Of a DNA stretch of 64,000 nucleotides, positions 1 through 10,286 are shown in pieces. The first letter of the stretch is position 1. Every line of letters begins with the position of its first letter. The notes under the pieces were generated by a model. That model searched no databases, was not told the origin of the DNA, and was given only the letters and a program-made list of their open reading frames with translations. The stretch covers positions 558,001-622,000 of the forward strand of contig NC_005043.1 in the NCBI RefSeq assembly GCF_000007205.1, in the 5' to 3' direction. The translations under genes and the position numbers were made by a program. The DNA is from Chlamydia pneumoniae TW-183. Its GTDB lineage: Bacteria; Chlamydiota; Chlamydiia; Chlamydiales; Chlamydiaceae.

Positions 1-267
1 TTCTAAAGTCTTGCCTAAAACGAGACCGGAGACAGCAAAAACGATAGCTAAGCTTAAAAGTAAACATCCAAGAGCAAACCCGAGGACCACAGCCCACAAT
101 CCGACCTGTGGGAAAATGACAATCATAGCAATAAAAATTAAACAGCTCAAAGCCCCTAGGACTAAAGCTGCGTAATACATTCGCGATGTTCGTTCAGTAA
201 ATCTTTCGTTGGAGGAGTTAGCCTCTCCTACAGAAGTAGATGAAGTTACAGGAACAGAGGTTGCCAT
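1..267 (-). CDS. Inc-like membrane protein, C-terminus outside window
   Basis: Only the first 89 codons are present; the gene continues beyond base 1. The start ATG at 267-265 follows AGAGGG at a proper ribosome-binding distance. The product opens with a Ser/Thr-rich polar stretch of about 30 residues. Two closely spaced hydrophobic segments follow (about residues 31-52 and 56-83) with only a short turn between them. This bilobed hairpin is the hallmark of chlamydial inclusion-membrane (Inc) proteins secreted by the type III system. It lies 11 bases after the artJ stop on the same strand, so the two are probably co-transcribed. The Inc assignment is an inference from topology; no enzymatic motif is visible in the part seen. 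Confidence 0.75.
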   Translation of the reverse strand, partial: MATSVPVTSSTSVGEANSSNERFTERTSRMYYAALVLGALSCLIFIAMIVIFPQVGLWAVVLGFALGCLLLSLAIVFAVSGLVLGKTLE

Positions 268-278
268 AAGAATACCCT

Positions 279-1085
<807 letters not shown>

Positions 1086-1186
1086 CTATCATGTGTTAAA
1101 GTTTACATAAAAAAATAAATACATCAAACTCGAAAAAGTTTTAACTTTGAATAATTTTGATTAAAAAACGAGCAATTTTTGAACGT

Positions 1187-4100
1187 ATGTTTCCAATTCC
1201 CCCACCACATTGCCCGCCCAATAACAAGAATAATTTTTACCACTTAACGACTGATACTAAAGACCCTCTGTTACTTAGAATTCTACGTACCATAGGATAC
1301 GTTCTGCTCCATATCATTACTCTTGGTTTGCTTCTTCTGATTCACTACTACAAGCATCATCGGGTTGTCAGAAAAGAAGGCTTGCCAACGCCTCCCACTC
1401 TTCCCAAAGGACCAGAGCCAAAAACTATAGAAATTGCCAAACAACCGCCTAAGGATGGTGAAGACAAAAAACCCGATGTTCCCAAGCCGGGCACGCCGCC
1501 CCCAGAGGACACACCCCCGCCTCCCCCCAAAGCTCCTTCACCAGCGAGCCCAAAAGTCCCTAAACAACCTGCTGATAAAAAGCCGACTCCACCACCAGAG
1601 GCCCCTCCTCCTCCCGTACGGGTGGCTACCCCCATGCCTCTCCGCCCATCTAGTCAAGGCTATTGGCAATGCTTAAATCGCATGGTGAGCATGGTACTAA
1701 GACGAGCGCCTCTGCCTCTTCCTGCCATGCAAGTTGATCCAATACTTGGCGACTTTAACCCTCATTTCGTAGCTTCCTATCCCAATCGGATTGATAACGA
1801 ACCGATGTATTTCCAAATAAAACAGTTCAAGAAAATCGCACAAAATCCGGATCTTCCTCAACAACACCGGCGACTTGCGCAACTCTCTCTTGAACAGGCT
1901 CTCTATCTAAATGACAATTACTACCTTGTGAATGTACCGGGAGATGGGAACTGCTTTTATCGTGCCTATGCTGTAGGATGGCTATCTGCTCTCTACGAAG
2001 AGAGCAGCAGAAATGATATTGTCTTTGAGCAGGAAGCCACACGTCTCCTTGACCTGCCTTTCGCCTCCTCTTCTCCGGCAAATGCGAATCTTTGTGCAGA
2101 AATGGCTGAACTCCTTCAGTTATGCAGTACTTATTGCTCCTTCATAGACCTCTATGACGGGGTGATTCTTTCTCAGAAACACACTGCAACTCTGATAGCC
2201 TTTCTAAGAAAACTCTCTGCATATGCGATTCGCCAACAAATCGCAGCTTCAAGTAATGAAGAAACAGCGAGAGCCTTATTTATTTCTGATATGCAGGACG
2301 ATCTCCTCCCCAGTGTTCTGGAATTTCTTGCTGCAAATCGTCCCTATTCGGAATTGTTCCAAAATCTCATTAATCATTCCGCACTTCCTTACATGCAATC
2401 TAGAGACAAACTCTTTCTTCTCTTGGAACATCTGCCCGCTCTCTTTCTTACTGATGCAGAGCTTCAAAAGATGTCTCCAGAAGATCAACAACTTCGAAAG
2501 CAATATGAAAGAGAAATACGAGAGGCTTTTGCTAAGCTGAGTCGACGCATTGCTGATTCAGGGTGGGATACTGAGAGATTCAATGCTATAGTCAAAGATC
2601 ACCTCCCTGAAGCAATCCGATGTCAATACTCTCGCTTTCTTGCAACTATAGAAAACAGACGATCTGGGGATCTCCCTTGGTCTCCAGCTCTTTCTTTCTT
2701 TGCTTTTCTATGTACCTGCCCCTCTGTAAGATTTCACAAACTCTGCGCTACTTTCTACAAATCATTAGAGGATATCATCATAGCGTCCGCGCCCCCCCAA
2801 CGCTCTATACAAGAGATCTTACAAATAAGTAACGCCTCCCTCAGCTACCTTAATGAAGATTTAGATTCTTCTTGGCAACGAGAGGTGATTTCTTCTAACA
2901 TCATGACTATCCTTACGACTCATGAGAGTTTGACGTTAGAGAGCTCTATGCCTCAACTCGAAACACTACATAAACGCATAGCAAACCTATTAAAGAATGT
3001 AATATCCACATCCTTTGAAACCCCTCCTTTAAGCAATCAGCCGGATTTACTTTCAAATCTTGTAAACAAGCTATTAGTCGCAATTCATAGTAAGCTTGAA
3101 TTAAAAGAGCACTTCAATACTGTCTGCTCGGCAAGAAGTTTACGTTTAACGCGTGATGAAGGCAGTGGTCTCTCACAAGAGCAGGACCTCCTCTATACAC
3201 AGGCAGTACAGCTCTTATTCTTTATTTTACAGCATCCTCAAGTGAATAATCGTCCAGAAACTAAAGATGCCGTTAAAGAGTTAAAAATGCTTCTACTTCC
3301 TTTTCTACAATATGCCTTTAAAAAAGTAGAAAACGAAAAGAAACTCCAAAAACTTCTACGTTCCATTCTAGGGTCTCTAGTACTCAAGCCTCCAGCACGC
3401 TATCCTTCAACCCCTTCTAATAAAGATAAAGAGACGTTCTGCAAGTTCTGGTCACGACATCCTGAAGTGATGGTTTTAGATCCCATACTTGAAAAGAACT
3501 GTATGCAGTTTCTACGAGCTACTTTCCCAAATTATCAACTGGAAACCGAGGCCATACTCTTAGAAAAGGAAATCGAAAGTACCTTTAGGAATGGGTGGAA
3601 CGTTTTTTTAACACGGTTAAATCTCTTCGGATCAAAACTGGGTTCGCCTTCTTCTCCCACAGCTTTAAGTGATCAGTTTTCGAAATCTTTTTTAATCTTT
3701 TGTTTCCTTAACAACTACCCTAAACTTCTACAAAAAAAGACTCCGCTAGCTGCTCGATTAGACGCTTTCCAAAGAGAGGCTTCTCATAGATTTACACAAG
3801 TAAAAGATAAGCTTTTACTTTCGTTAAAATACGGTTTCCCTCTAGCTACAGCGACTATAAATCAATACTCTAGAGCTCGAGATCAGTTGATTTGTAATCT
3901 CTTAAAAAACACGGTCACAGCATCTGATGGTTTCTGTCGCTCTGGTTTTAGACAATCACTGATAGGCTACCTCCACTCCCTAAGTTCTAATGAACTCGGT
4001 GATATCTTGGATGACGTCAAAGAGCAAGCTGAGGCTAACGACGTCGCTGCTATGACTACTGTACCTTTGCAGCCGTTTGCTGTTTGTCTGATCATGTCTG

Positions 4101-4288
4101 ATCGAGATACTGTCTCAGAAGAAAATATTGAAAACTTTGTTGCGATGCATGGATTTTTAAATACAATTTCTCCGGAAAGAGACGCTCGTATCTTCTTAAT
4201 CCGCTTCCCCAACCACTACGGTTGTCTCTTGCCTAGAAACCCTAGAACTGAAGATCAGAACTCAAAACCGGACAGCTCAAATCCCTAG
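1187..4288 (+). CDS. Large OTU-family cysteine protease (ChlaOTU-like), membrane-anchored
   Basis: Protein of 1033 residues from the ATG at 1187. The frame is open to a TTG at 1157, but neither start has a clear ribosome-binding site. Order of parts: a short Pro-rich start, one hydrophobic segment (about 33-52), a long Pro/Lys-rich linker (about 65-155), then a large helical region. The motif [11 protein letters not shown] (Cys256) is the catalytic Cys block of OTU deubiquitinases, where DGNC is diagnostic. A candidate catalytic His lies only near the C-terminus in [10 protein letters not shown] (His1010), about 750 residues later. OTU proteins cleave ubiquitin from substrates, and a chlamydial OTU effector (ChlaOTU) is known in C. 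caviae, so this is probably a secreted effector acting on host ubiquitin. The function here is inferred from the motifs. Confidence 0.85.
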   Translation: MFPIPPPHCPPNNKNNFYHLTTDTKDPLLLRILRTIGYVLLHIITLGLLLLIHYYKHHRVVRKEGLPTPPTLPKGPEPKTIEIAKQPPKDGEDKKPDVPKPGTPPPEDTPPPPPKAPSPASPKVPKQPADKKPTPPPEAPPPPVRVATPMPLRPSSQGYWQCLNRMVSMVLRRAPLPLPAMQVDPILGDFNPHFVASYPNRIDNEPMYFQIKQFKKIAQNPDLPQQHRRLAQLSLEQALYLNDNYYLVNVPGDGNCFYRAYAVGWLSALYEESSRNDIVFEQEATRLLDLPFASSSPANANLCAEMAELLQLCSTYCSFIDLYDGVILSQKHTATLIAFLRKLSAYAIRQQIAASSNEETARALFISDMQDDLLPSVLEFLAANRPYSELFQNLINHSALPYMQSRDKLFLLLEHLPALFLTDAELQKMSPEDQQLRKQYEREIREAFAKLSRRIADSGWDTERFNAIVKDHLPEAIRCQYSRFLATIENRRSGDLPWSPALSFFAFLCTCPSVRFHKLCATFYKSLEDIIIASAPPQRSIQEILQISNASLSYLNEDLDSSWQREVISSNIMTILTTHESLTLESSMPQLETLHKRIANLLKNVISTSFETPPLSNQPDLLSNLVNKLLVAIHSKLELKEHFNTVCSARSLRLTRDEGSGLSQEQDLLYTQAVQLLFFILQHPQVNNRPETKDAVKELKMLLLPFLQYAFKKVENEKKLQKLLRSILGSLVLKPPARYPSTPSNKDKETFCKFWSRHPEVMVLDPILEKNCMQFLRATFPNYQLETEAILLEKEIESTFRNGWNVFLTRLNLFGSKLGSPSSPTALSDQFSKSFLIFCFLNNYPKLLQKKTPLAARLDAFQREASHRFTQVKDKLLLSLKYGFPLATATINQYSRARDQLICNLLKNTVTASDGFCRSGFRQSLIGYLHSLSSNELGDILDDVKEQAEANDVAAMTTVPLQPFAVCLIMSDRDTVSEENIENFVAMHGFLNTISPERDARIFLIRFPNHYGCLLPRNPRTEDQNSKPDSSNP

Positions 4289-4290
4289 TT

Positions 4291-5148
4291 TTGCATGAGG
4301 TACTTATTCTTACGTTTACCTATCCCCTACCGCGCACCCTCAAACAGCATCCTGACGAGGTCCATACCGTTCCTATTTCTCCAAATCTATCGTTTGGAGA
4401 AGGATCGCCAATACTGATCGCAGGCCCCTGCACCTTAGAAAGTTACGAGCATACAGTCTCTTCAGCTCTTACAGTTAAAGAAGCAGGAGCTCAGGTATTC
4501 CGAGGATCAATCAGAAAACCACGGACAAGCCCATTTTCGTTTCAAGGATGGGAGAAAGAGTGTGTGCTTTGGCATAAGGAAGCACAGAGCATCCATGGTC
4601 TCCCTACAGAAACCGAAGTTTTAGATGTCCGAGATGTTGAAATTACTGCCGAACATGTGGATATCCTCCGTATCGGAGCCAAAAACATGCATAACACCCC
4701 TCTTTTACAAGAGGTCAGCAAATCACATCGTCCGATTATCCTAAAACGCAGTCCAGCAGCTACTCTTGAAGAGTGGCTATGCGCAGCGGAGTACATCCTT
4801 GCTTCTTCTCCCTCCTGTCCTGGGGTAATCCTTTGTGAACGAGGAATTCGTACCTTTGAGCACTCTACGCGCTACACGCTAGATCTCAATACCGTGGCTC
4901 TCCTTAAAGAGATCTCTTCTCTCCCTGTAATTGTAGATCCTTCCCACGCAGCGGGGAAGCGTTCTCTAGTTCTTCCTCTCGCCTCTGCTGGTCTCTCGGT
5001 AGGTGCCGACGGTCTGATGATCGAAGTGCATGCACACCCTGAAAAGGCTCTTTGTGACGCGAAGCAACAGATCACGCCCGAGGAGCTTCACCTATTTGCT
5101 AAAAAGCACTTCTGCCCATCAGAATCACGGGCTCATGCGATTTCTTGA
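4291..5148 (+). CDS. aroG: 3-deoxy-7-phosphoheptulonate (DAHP) synthase
   Basis: Catalyses the first step of the shikimate pathway, condensing phosphoenolpyruvate with erythrose-4-phosphate. Characteristic blocks are LIAGPCTLESYEHT near residue 42, FRGSIRKPRTSPFSFQG near 70, the IGAKNMHNTPLL segment, KRSPAATLEEW, and PVIVDPSHAAGKR with catalytic-site residues. These match the short type I-beta / KDPS-like subfamily without an N-terminal regulatory ACT domain. The only in-frame start is a TTG two bases after the stop of the OTU gene, with no obvious Shine-Dalgarno, so the exact N-terminus is uncertain. A long AT-rich hairpin lies just after the stop. The gene name follows chlamydial usage and the family call is firm. 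Confidence 0.9.
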   Translation: MHEVLILTFTYPLPRTLKQHPDEVHTVPISPNLSFGEGSPILIAGPCTLESYEHTVSSALTVKEAGAQVFRGSIRKPRTSPFSFQGWEKECVLWHKEAQSIHGLPTETEVLDVRDVEITAEHVDILRIGAKNMHNTPLLQEVSKSHRPIILKRSPAATLEEWLCAAEYILASSPSCPGVILCERGIRTFEHSTRYTLDLNTVALLKEISSLPVIVDPSHAAGKRSLVLPLASAGLSVGADGLMIEVHAHPEKALCDAKQQITPEELHLFAKKHFCPSESRAHAIS

Positions 5149-5161
5149 AATCGGTTGATGA

Positions 5162-5201
5162 TTCTCAAATAAAAGAGACTAAAAAATCTTTTATTTGAGA
5201 A
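5162..5201. terminator. 15-bp perfect AT-rich inverted repeat after aroG
   Basis: Bases 5162-5176 and 5187-5201 are perfect reverse complements (15 bp) around a 10-base loop. It starts 13 bases after the aroG stop. The stem is mostly A/T, and the U-run after it is interrupted, so it may act as a terminator or as an mRNA-stabilising 3' end. Confidence 0.55.
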
Positions 5202-5282
5202 CTCTTAAATTAAACTTAACCAAATACTTTTAAAAAGTTTATTAGAAATTTTGTTTTATTATATTTAATATAAATATTTTTA

Positions 5283-5312
5283 TTGAATAGTAAATACTAT
5301 TTTCACTATCTA
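5283..5312 (+). promoter_or_regulatory. Possible promoter of the 64-residue gene
   Basis: TTGAAT (5283-5288) and TATCTA (5307-5312) are separated by 18 bases. Between them lies the inverted repeat ATAGTA-AA-TACTAT (5287-5300). Position and spacing suit a sigma-66 type promoter, but the region is so A/T rich that a chance match is possible. Confidence 0.3.
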
Positions 5313-5358
5313 ACAGCCAATTGGAAGAACGCCAACACGCGTCTTTCTTTGGAGGTTT

Positions 5359-5553
5359 ATGATAAAACAAGCGTGTAAATTTTACCTTTTACAGTGTTTA
5401 CTTTGCGCTCTGTATTGGCTATTAAAGTATTGCAGAAAGCTTCTTAAGGGCACTCTTCACCATTCTGAAGAGACGCTCTATCAAGCCCTGCTCTCCTCTC
5501 TTATCGACCTGCTCTATCAGTTAAAACAGCTTCCCGCCCCTACGAATGAATAA
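5359..5553 (+). CDS. Small hydrophobic hypothetical protein, 64 aa
   Basis: Short open frame with a GGAGG ribosome-binding site (5351-5355) close to the ATG. The first half is Cys-rich and hydrophobic (residues 5-24 can form one membrane helix), followed by a basic KYCRKLLKG stretch and an amphipathic second half rich in Leu. I do not recognise a family. It stands alone between two hairpins, downstream of aroG, and is probably a real small membrane protein because start, RBS and a candidate promoter all fit. Function unknown. Confidence 0.6.
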   Translation: MIKQACKFYLLQCLLCALYWLLKYCRKLLKGTLHHSEETLYQALLSSLIDLLYQLKQLPAPTNE

Positions 5554-5571
5554 TAAAAAATAAAACGAACC

Positions 5572-5599
5572 CCTCTTCTTCTTGGAAAAGAAGGAGAGG
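5572..5599 (-). terminator. Hairpin terminator of the symporter gene
   Basis: The arms 5572-5583 and 5588-5599 pair over 12 positions with one G-U pair and a 4-base loop. Read on the minus strand, the stem is followed by GTTTTATTTTTTATT, a good U-rich tail, so it most likely ends transcription of the minus-strand symporter. It could also end the small plus-strand gene. Confidence 0.6.
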
Positions 5600-5722
5600 T
5601 ATCAGATTCTAAACACAACTTAAAAAACTGACGATCTCTTACTAAGCGCAACCTATCAGATCTAAGAGAAACCTAAACAACTCAGGATCTATTTTAGTTA
5701 TATCTTCTCATGCAGTGGTTAT

Positions 5723-7057
5723 CTAAGTTTGCGTTTTGACTTTGTTTTTCCAAGTGATCTCAATAAATCCTACAAAGGAAAAGGCGACTAGAGAACCTAT
5801 CCAAGCCAATAGCTCCCCAAACATCCCCAAAGAGACTATCTGAACCCATCCATAGCCCAGAGCACCAACGAGCACTCCTGCCCAAGCAGCAGCTCCGCTC
5901 ACACGGCGACCTTTAGGAGCTAGAAGATAGAAACCCACAGGGACTGAAAGACAACACACTGACAGGCTATAGCTTAAAATCAAGACATCTACGATGTTTG
6001 TAAAACCAATAGCAACAAGAGGAGCTGCAACCGCCAAACCCAATACTAAATAACGATAATAAGGGGCTTTCAACGTAGGGTATTCTTCAGCGATTAGCTG
6101 GCTTACAGCATTCATAAGAGAGTCCGCGGTAGAGAGAATCGCAACGCCGATGGCAGCAGCCATCACAGCTGCTAGTGAGGGATTGCAAAAATATGCAATG
6201 GTATCAATCAGAGGGCATCCTGCTTTAAGGCCTGCTTTAGCTCCTAAAGAACCTAAAAATAAAGGGATAAAGTTAAAAAGAAGAAGAACAAGGCCTGCGC
6301 CTACAGCCGCCCATTGCAAGCGTTTTGGAGAGGAGGCAGCCACACACCTTTGCACCATATCCTGCTCAACAAGCATAAAGAGCATAGGCATGAATATCCA
6401 ATTGGAAAGCTTCGCACAAGGAAGTGATTGGAAAGGATCCAACACAGACAAGGATTTAGGGACAGAGAGCCATACAGAAACACCACAGACGAGCACCGCA
6501 ATAAGAAGAAATCCTGCTTGGATCACATCAGTACGTACGACCCCGCGAAACCCTCCTGTTGAGGTATAGGATGCTAAGACAATCCAAAATGCTACGGTTA
6601 CGTACTTGCCAAAAGGGAAGCTGCTAAACAACCGATCTAAAGCAATCACCTGAGCGACCAGGATGAAAAATAAGGAACCTGCGGATAATAAAAATGCGAT
6701 CTTACGGAGCTTTTTAGAACCATAAAACACTTCAAAGATAGAGACTACGGTCGTTAACGATCCCTCTGCCAACCGCTTCCCGGGCCCCATTCCTAAGAAA
6801 ATCAACCCTAAAGCGACTCCTAAAGGATAAAGAATCCCCCCATAACCATAACAGAAGGCCTCTTCAGCAGCCCCAAGAAGTACACCGCCACCGATTTGGG
6901 TGGCAATGAATGTCATCATCAAAGGAAAGATTTTTAAACTCCTTCCTGCAAGAAAATAGCTCTCGCGATCTTCTACCTTTTTGCTACCACGACGTCCCAC
7001 GTACAAGCAGATTCCCTGAATAGCTATCAGGAAAAATAAAAATAATGAAAAATTCAT
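5723..7057 (-). CDS. Sodium:solute symporter (SSS family, proline permease-like)
   Basis: Integral membrane transporter of 444 residues from the ATG at 7057; the frame is open to an upstream TTG at 7105 that would add a poor N-terminus. About 12 hydrophobic segments run through the protein. SSS-family features include the cytosolic motif YFLAGRSLK with the following ATQIGGGVLLG near TM1-2, GGFRGVVRTDVIQ in the middle and VGVAILSTADSLMNAVSQLI, the conserved STADS block that contributes to the sodium site. Chlamydial annotations call it a proline permease, but the substrate cannot be read from the sequence. The gene stands alone on the minus strand with a hairpin terminator downstream. Confidence 0.85.
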   Translation of the reverse strand: MNFSLFLFFLIAIQGICLYVGRRGSKKVEDRESYFLAGRSLKIFPLMMTFIATQIGGGVLLGAAEEAFCYGYGGILYPLGVALGLIFLGMGPGKRLAEGSLTTVVSIFEVFYGSKKLRKIAFLLSAGSLFFILVAQVIALDRLFSSFPFGKYVTVAFWIVLASYTSTGGFRGVVRTDVIQAGFLLIAVLVCGVSVWLSVPKSLSVLDPFQSLPCAKLSNWIFMPMLFMLVEQDMVQRCVAASSPKRLQWAAVGAGLVLLLFNFIPLFLGSLGAKAGLKAGCPLIDTIAYFCNPSLAAVMAAAIGVAILSTADSLMNAVSQLIAEEYPTLKAPYYRYLVLGLAVAAPLVAIGFTNIVDVLILSYSLSVCCLSVPVGFYLLAPKGRRVSGAAAWAGVLVGALGYGWVQIVSLGMFGELLAWIGSLVAFSFVGFIEITWKNKVKTQT

Positions 7058-7429
7058 AAAATAAAGAACTCCACAACCTAAATGAAAAATATTTCCTTTA
7101 AGCAAGCTACGGTGCTGAGCTTAAAGATAGAAATGCTAGGAAAATTAGGAGTGGTGATGGAGATAACGTCCAGAATAACGAAATCTTAACGAGAATAGAG
7201 ATTCAAAAAACAAATCTGATTTTATATACAGGTTGTGCATGACATACAGGCTCTGAGCTTACGCTCTTCATAAATTATAAAAGCTACCAGATAAAAATCT
7301 ATAACAAAGTTTTCTATCTCCAAAGACTTAAAAATGAAAGAATAAAGTCAGTCTGAAAAATTATTTTTAAGAAATAGAAATTACAACTGCGTGGTTTTTC
7401 TTCTATATCTTGAATAATTTTATTAATAT
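7058..7429. other. Intergenic region without recognisable gene
   Basis: A/T-rich 370-base stretch between two minus-strand genes. It must hold the symporter promoter. I see no convincing -35/-10 pair, hairpin or RNA gene. Confidence 0.5.
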
Positions 7430-9061
7430 TTATTTGAAAATAGAGAAAAGAGCACCCGCTGCTGCACTTCGCAGCGAAGGAGCTTCGTGATGGCAGCAGT
7501 CTAGAAGAAAAGGCACAGCATCAAGATTCTCAGAAAAAGCAACGCTCTCTAAGATTGCTAATTTATCTTGCCAACGGCTGTCATTATAAAGTTGAGAGAC
7601 CCTCTGTAGGGAAGCTTGATCTTTTTTCTGACATAGCGAGGCTAACGCTCCTTCCAACTTTGCTGCAAAGCAAGCATCTGTAACCAAATCCTCAGAAGTT
7701 TTCACATCTCCCTCTTCCCAGAACATTCCAGAAAAAAAGCTCCATCCCTGAGCTTGCTGTCCTGAAAGGAACGTTGCTGTTACAGCCTTGGCTTGGCTAT
7801 AGCGAGCTACTGCCAAAAGGCGAATGAGCTTCCTACCAATCTCACGTTTAATCATATCCGAATATAGAGGGAAGGTATCACCACGTAAATTCCATTGTGC
7901 ATCCCATAAGAAATACTCTATAGCCCAGCACATTTCAGGATTGGAGAGGTAGCGAGCAATCACATCTCCAGCTCTTTCAATATCTTCACGGCTCACAAGA
8001 AGCAAAATGGAGAGGTTCGCAGCAGCCTTTCGAGAAGAAAGGCTCTCCAAATGCTCCTTTGCCAAAGGGACTCCATGGATTCCTAAAGAGCAGAGAGCCG
8101 CCGAAGCTGCCTCACACACAAGAGGTTGAGGAGAGCGCAAGCCCTCAACCAGAGAGTCTCTGCCCAAAGGGTCTCCATGCAGATGGAGAAGTGCAGCAGC
8201 TTGAAAACGTACTTTTGCAAATGGAGAAGTGCACATCACATGGCGCACTTTACTAAGAAACTCTTTGTGATTCTGTAGCTGATGACTCCAAGCTAAAGCA
8301 GAAAGTAAGAGAGACTCCTGCACTTCAGGATGCTCTACAGATAAGAGTTCTGTAAAAATCTCAGTAGTCTCTGGCAACATACCGTTACGCAACACTTCAC
8401 AAGTGAACAACGCTTGATCAATATCGTCCTTAGCTACACCCGTCTCTAGAAATTGAGAAGAGAGTTCCAAGCAAGCCTTCCACGCCTCTCGACGTTCTAC
8501 ACTATCTACAAGTTTGTTCTCAGCACGCTCTCTTAAAAATGGCAATAGCTCCTCTATCTGTAAAAGAGCGACCACCTGATATGCTGTAATCCGAACATGA
8601 ATAGAATCATCATTACGGGCAAGCTCTACAATGGCCTTTTTTAAACTTTCAGAGCCATAGTTCACAGCAACCTGAAGAGCCAAAGATCGAACAATAGCAC
8701 TGTCATCATTACAACTTTGGAGCAGGAGAGGGACCAAGCGAAAATCTCTAGCAAGCCCAATAGCAAGGACACTCACAGCACGAACGGTCACGGAAGGATT
8801 TTCGATTCCCTCACGCAGAACTTGAATCCCAAATTCTTCTAAGACATCGCGATCATGAGCTAACTCTGGATAGGAAATCTGACACTTCTTAAAACTTCTA
8901 AACCAATCATCAAAAGAAGAATTTTGAGCCAGAGCCCTTAAAACTAGCTTAGCCTGAAGTAAAGAATACTCTTTAGACTCCAAAAGGCCTATGCCCTCTT
9001 CTGAAACTTTTGCAAAATCTTGGATCAACAATTGATAACGGAGGGACTCCGAGCCGAACAA
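7430..9061 (-). CDS. HEAT-repeat protein
   Basis: Protein of 543 residues made almost entirely of paired helices with the HEAT/armadillo pattern. Examples are NPSVTVRAVSVLAIGLARD, DDSAIVRSLALQVAVNYG, DDSIHVRITAYQVVALLQ and LRSPQPLVCEAASAALCSLG, each about 35-40 residues apart. The last repeat, APSLRSAAAGALFSIF, ends the protein. Such proteins are protein-binding scaffolds; the partner is unknown. The start shown is a TTG. The frame stays open upstream to about 9154 and encodes a hydrophobic LIFFCFCGSLFG segment, so a longer form with a signal-like N-terminus overlapping the HIT gene is possible but has no ATG. It lies 23 bases after the HIT gene in a MYG1-HIT-HEAT minus-strand operon. Confidence 0.8.
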   Translation of the reverse strand: MFGSESLRYQLLIQDFAKVSEEGIGLLESKEYSLLQAKLVLRALAQNSSFDDWFRSFKKCQISYPELAHDRDVLEEFGIQVLREGIENPSVTVRAVSVLAIGLARDFRLVPLLLQSCNDDSAIVRSLALQVAVNYGSESLKKAIVELARNDDSIHVRITAYQVVALLQIEELLPFLRERAENKLVDSVERREAWKACLELSSQFLETGVAKDDIDQALFTCEVLRNGMLPETTEIFTELLSVEHPEVQESLLLSALAWSHQLQNHKEFLSKVRHVMCTSPFAKVRFQAAALLHLHGDPLGRDSLVEGLRSPQPLVCEAASAALCSLGIHGVPLAKEHLESLSSRKAAANLSILLLVSREDIERAGDVIARYLSNPEMCWAIEYFLWDAQWNLRGDTFPLYSDMIKREIGRKLIRLLAVARYSQAKAVTATFLSGQQAQGWSFFSGMFWEEGDVKTSEDLVTDACFAAKLEGALASLCQKKDQASLQRVSQLYNDSRWQDKLAILESVAFSENLDAVPFLLDCCHHEAPSLRSAAAGALFSIFK

Positions 9062-9084
9062 GGATCCACAGAAACAAAAGAAAA

Positions 9085-9417
9085 TTAGGCTATAGCACCT
9101 AAAGGACGCCCACCTAAAAGATGAATATGTAAGTGAAATACCGCCTGTCCTCCTTCAGCACCGTTGTTGATAACCACACGATACCCATCGGCAATTCCAA
9201 ATTCTGCAGCAAGCTCTTGCACGATCTTTCCAGCCTCTGCCATTAAAATCATCTCATCCCCTGGGATATCCTGAAATCGTGGTATAGGTTTTTTAGGAAT
9301 GATAAGAAGATGAACAGGAGCTTGAGGAAAACGATCTTTTATAGCTATGAAATTTTCGTTTTCAAATACCTTTTCACAATCTATCAATCCATCGATAATT
9401 TGTTTGAATACTGTCAT
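9085..9417 (-). CDS. HIT-family nucleotide-binding hydrolase (HinT-like)
   Basis: Small protein of 110 residues from the ATG at 9417. It carries the histidine triad HLHIHLL (H-x-H-x-H) near the C-terminus, an N-terminal FKQIIDGLIDCEKVFENEN block and HLLIIPKKPIP, as in HinT-type purine nucleoside phosphoramidases. The start ATG overlaps the TGA of the MYG1-like gene (ATGA), so translation is probably coupled. An upstream in-frame start at 9462 is open but lies deep in the MYG1 coding region and lacks family similarity. Confidence 0.92.
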   Translation of the reverse strand: MTVFKQIIDGLIDCEKVFENENFIAIKDRFPQAPVHLLIIPKKPIPRFQDIPGDEMILMAEAGKIVQELAAEFGIADGYRVVINNGAEGGQAVFHLHIHLLGGRPLGAIA

Positions 9418-10286
9418 ATGATCCCTCGATCTTGTAACGTTAACCGCAAAGCACGTTGGCAACTTTCTCTATTTGTCCATACAGAAAGGAAAAGACCTTT
9501 ATGGCAGAACACAGCCCCAGGAATCCCTGATACTTTGGACAACTCTTTACCTAACAAACCTGCCCAATTCTCAGGGAAAGGAACACGAACTTCCATACGG
9601 CGATCTAAATTCGGAGGAATCCCTCGTAAAATCCATTGATCGCAGGAAGGAAAACAAACAAAAGCTGCAGGGTGCTTCTCTCCCCCTAAAAAAAAGAAAT
9701 TTTCTTGCCATGCTAAAGGACGATCAAAATATAAACACATATCCTCGGTTTCCATGGCTTCTCTGACAATCCCCCTACAAACTCGATCATACTGAAACTT
9801 CTTCCTTAGCCGACACAAAAAGTCGATGGTAAAATGCAAAGCACAAGAAAAATCCGCATCCGAATTAGTTTCTTCTTCCTCGCGAGGATTATAAATTTTA
9901 ATAATATCAGAAAACGAACAAAATCCCTCCTTAGAGAAGAATCTGCCATTATCTTGTTCATCCACACCATGTACCAAAGTGTTGTTAAGGAAATGATATT
10001 CTTCACAATCCATATAACCAAACTCTTTAAGATAATGCAGAATCATACCTGCACTACTCCAAGATCCATCATAAGAGACTTGATGATGATCAAAACGCTT
10101 GTTTTCTATAGAATAAACACCACCGACATCACAAACATATTCACATTTCGATAATACGACAGGATCTCGAGAGCGTATAATTTTATTTTCATCCACAAGA
10201 TCGAAAATAATAAGGAGAGCACACGCTGTGACCTCATCCGCATGGAAAGAACCATCGTGAGTACCAATGCTTCTTGGAATCTGCAT
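9414..10286 (-). CDS. MYG1-family metal-dependent hydrolase/exonuclease
   Basis: Protein of 290 residues from the ATG at 10286, which begins MQIPRSIGTHDGSFHADE. The N-terminal GTHDGSFHADEVTACALL block, CDVGGVYS and RFDHHQVSYDG are the metal-ligand motifs of the MYG1 family, which is related to DHH phosphoesterases. Eukaryotic MYG1 is a 3'-5' RNA exonuclease, so a nuclease or phosphoesterase role is likely here, though the bacterial substrate is unknown. It is the first gene of a three-gene minus-strand unit with the HIT and HEAT proteins and ends in an ATGA overlap with the HIT gene. Confidence 0.85.
   Translation of the reverse strand: MQIPRSIGTHDGSFHADEVTACALLIIFDLVDENKIIRSRDPVVLSKCEYVCDVGGVYSIENKRFDHHQVSYDGSWSSAGMILHYLKEFGYMDCEEYHFLNNTLVHGVDEQDNGRFFSKEGFCSFSDIIKIYNPREEEETNSDADFSCALHFTIDFLCRLRKKFQYDRVCRGIVREAMETEDMCLYFDRPLAWQENFFFLGGEKHPAAFVCFPSCDQWILRGIPPNLDRRMEVRVPFPENWAGLLGKELSKVSGIPGAVFCHKGLFLSVWTNRESCQRALRLTLQDRGII

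Noticed and set aside
1357-1635. Gly-rich minus-strand open frame opposite the OTU gene
   Set aside because: It is the complement of the proline-rich linker codons; no RBS and no family, so a shadow.
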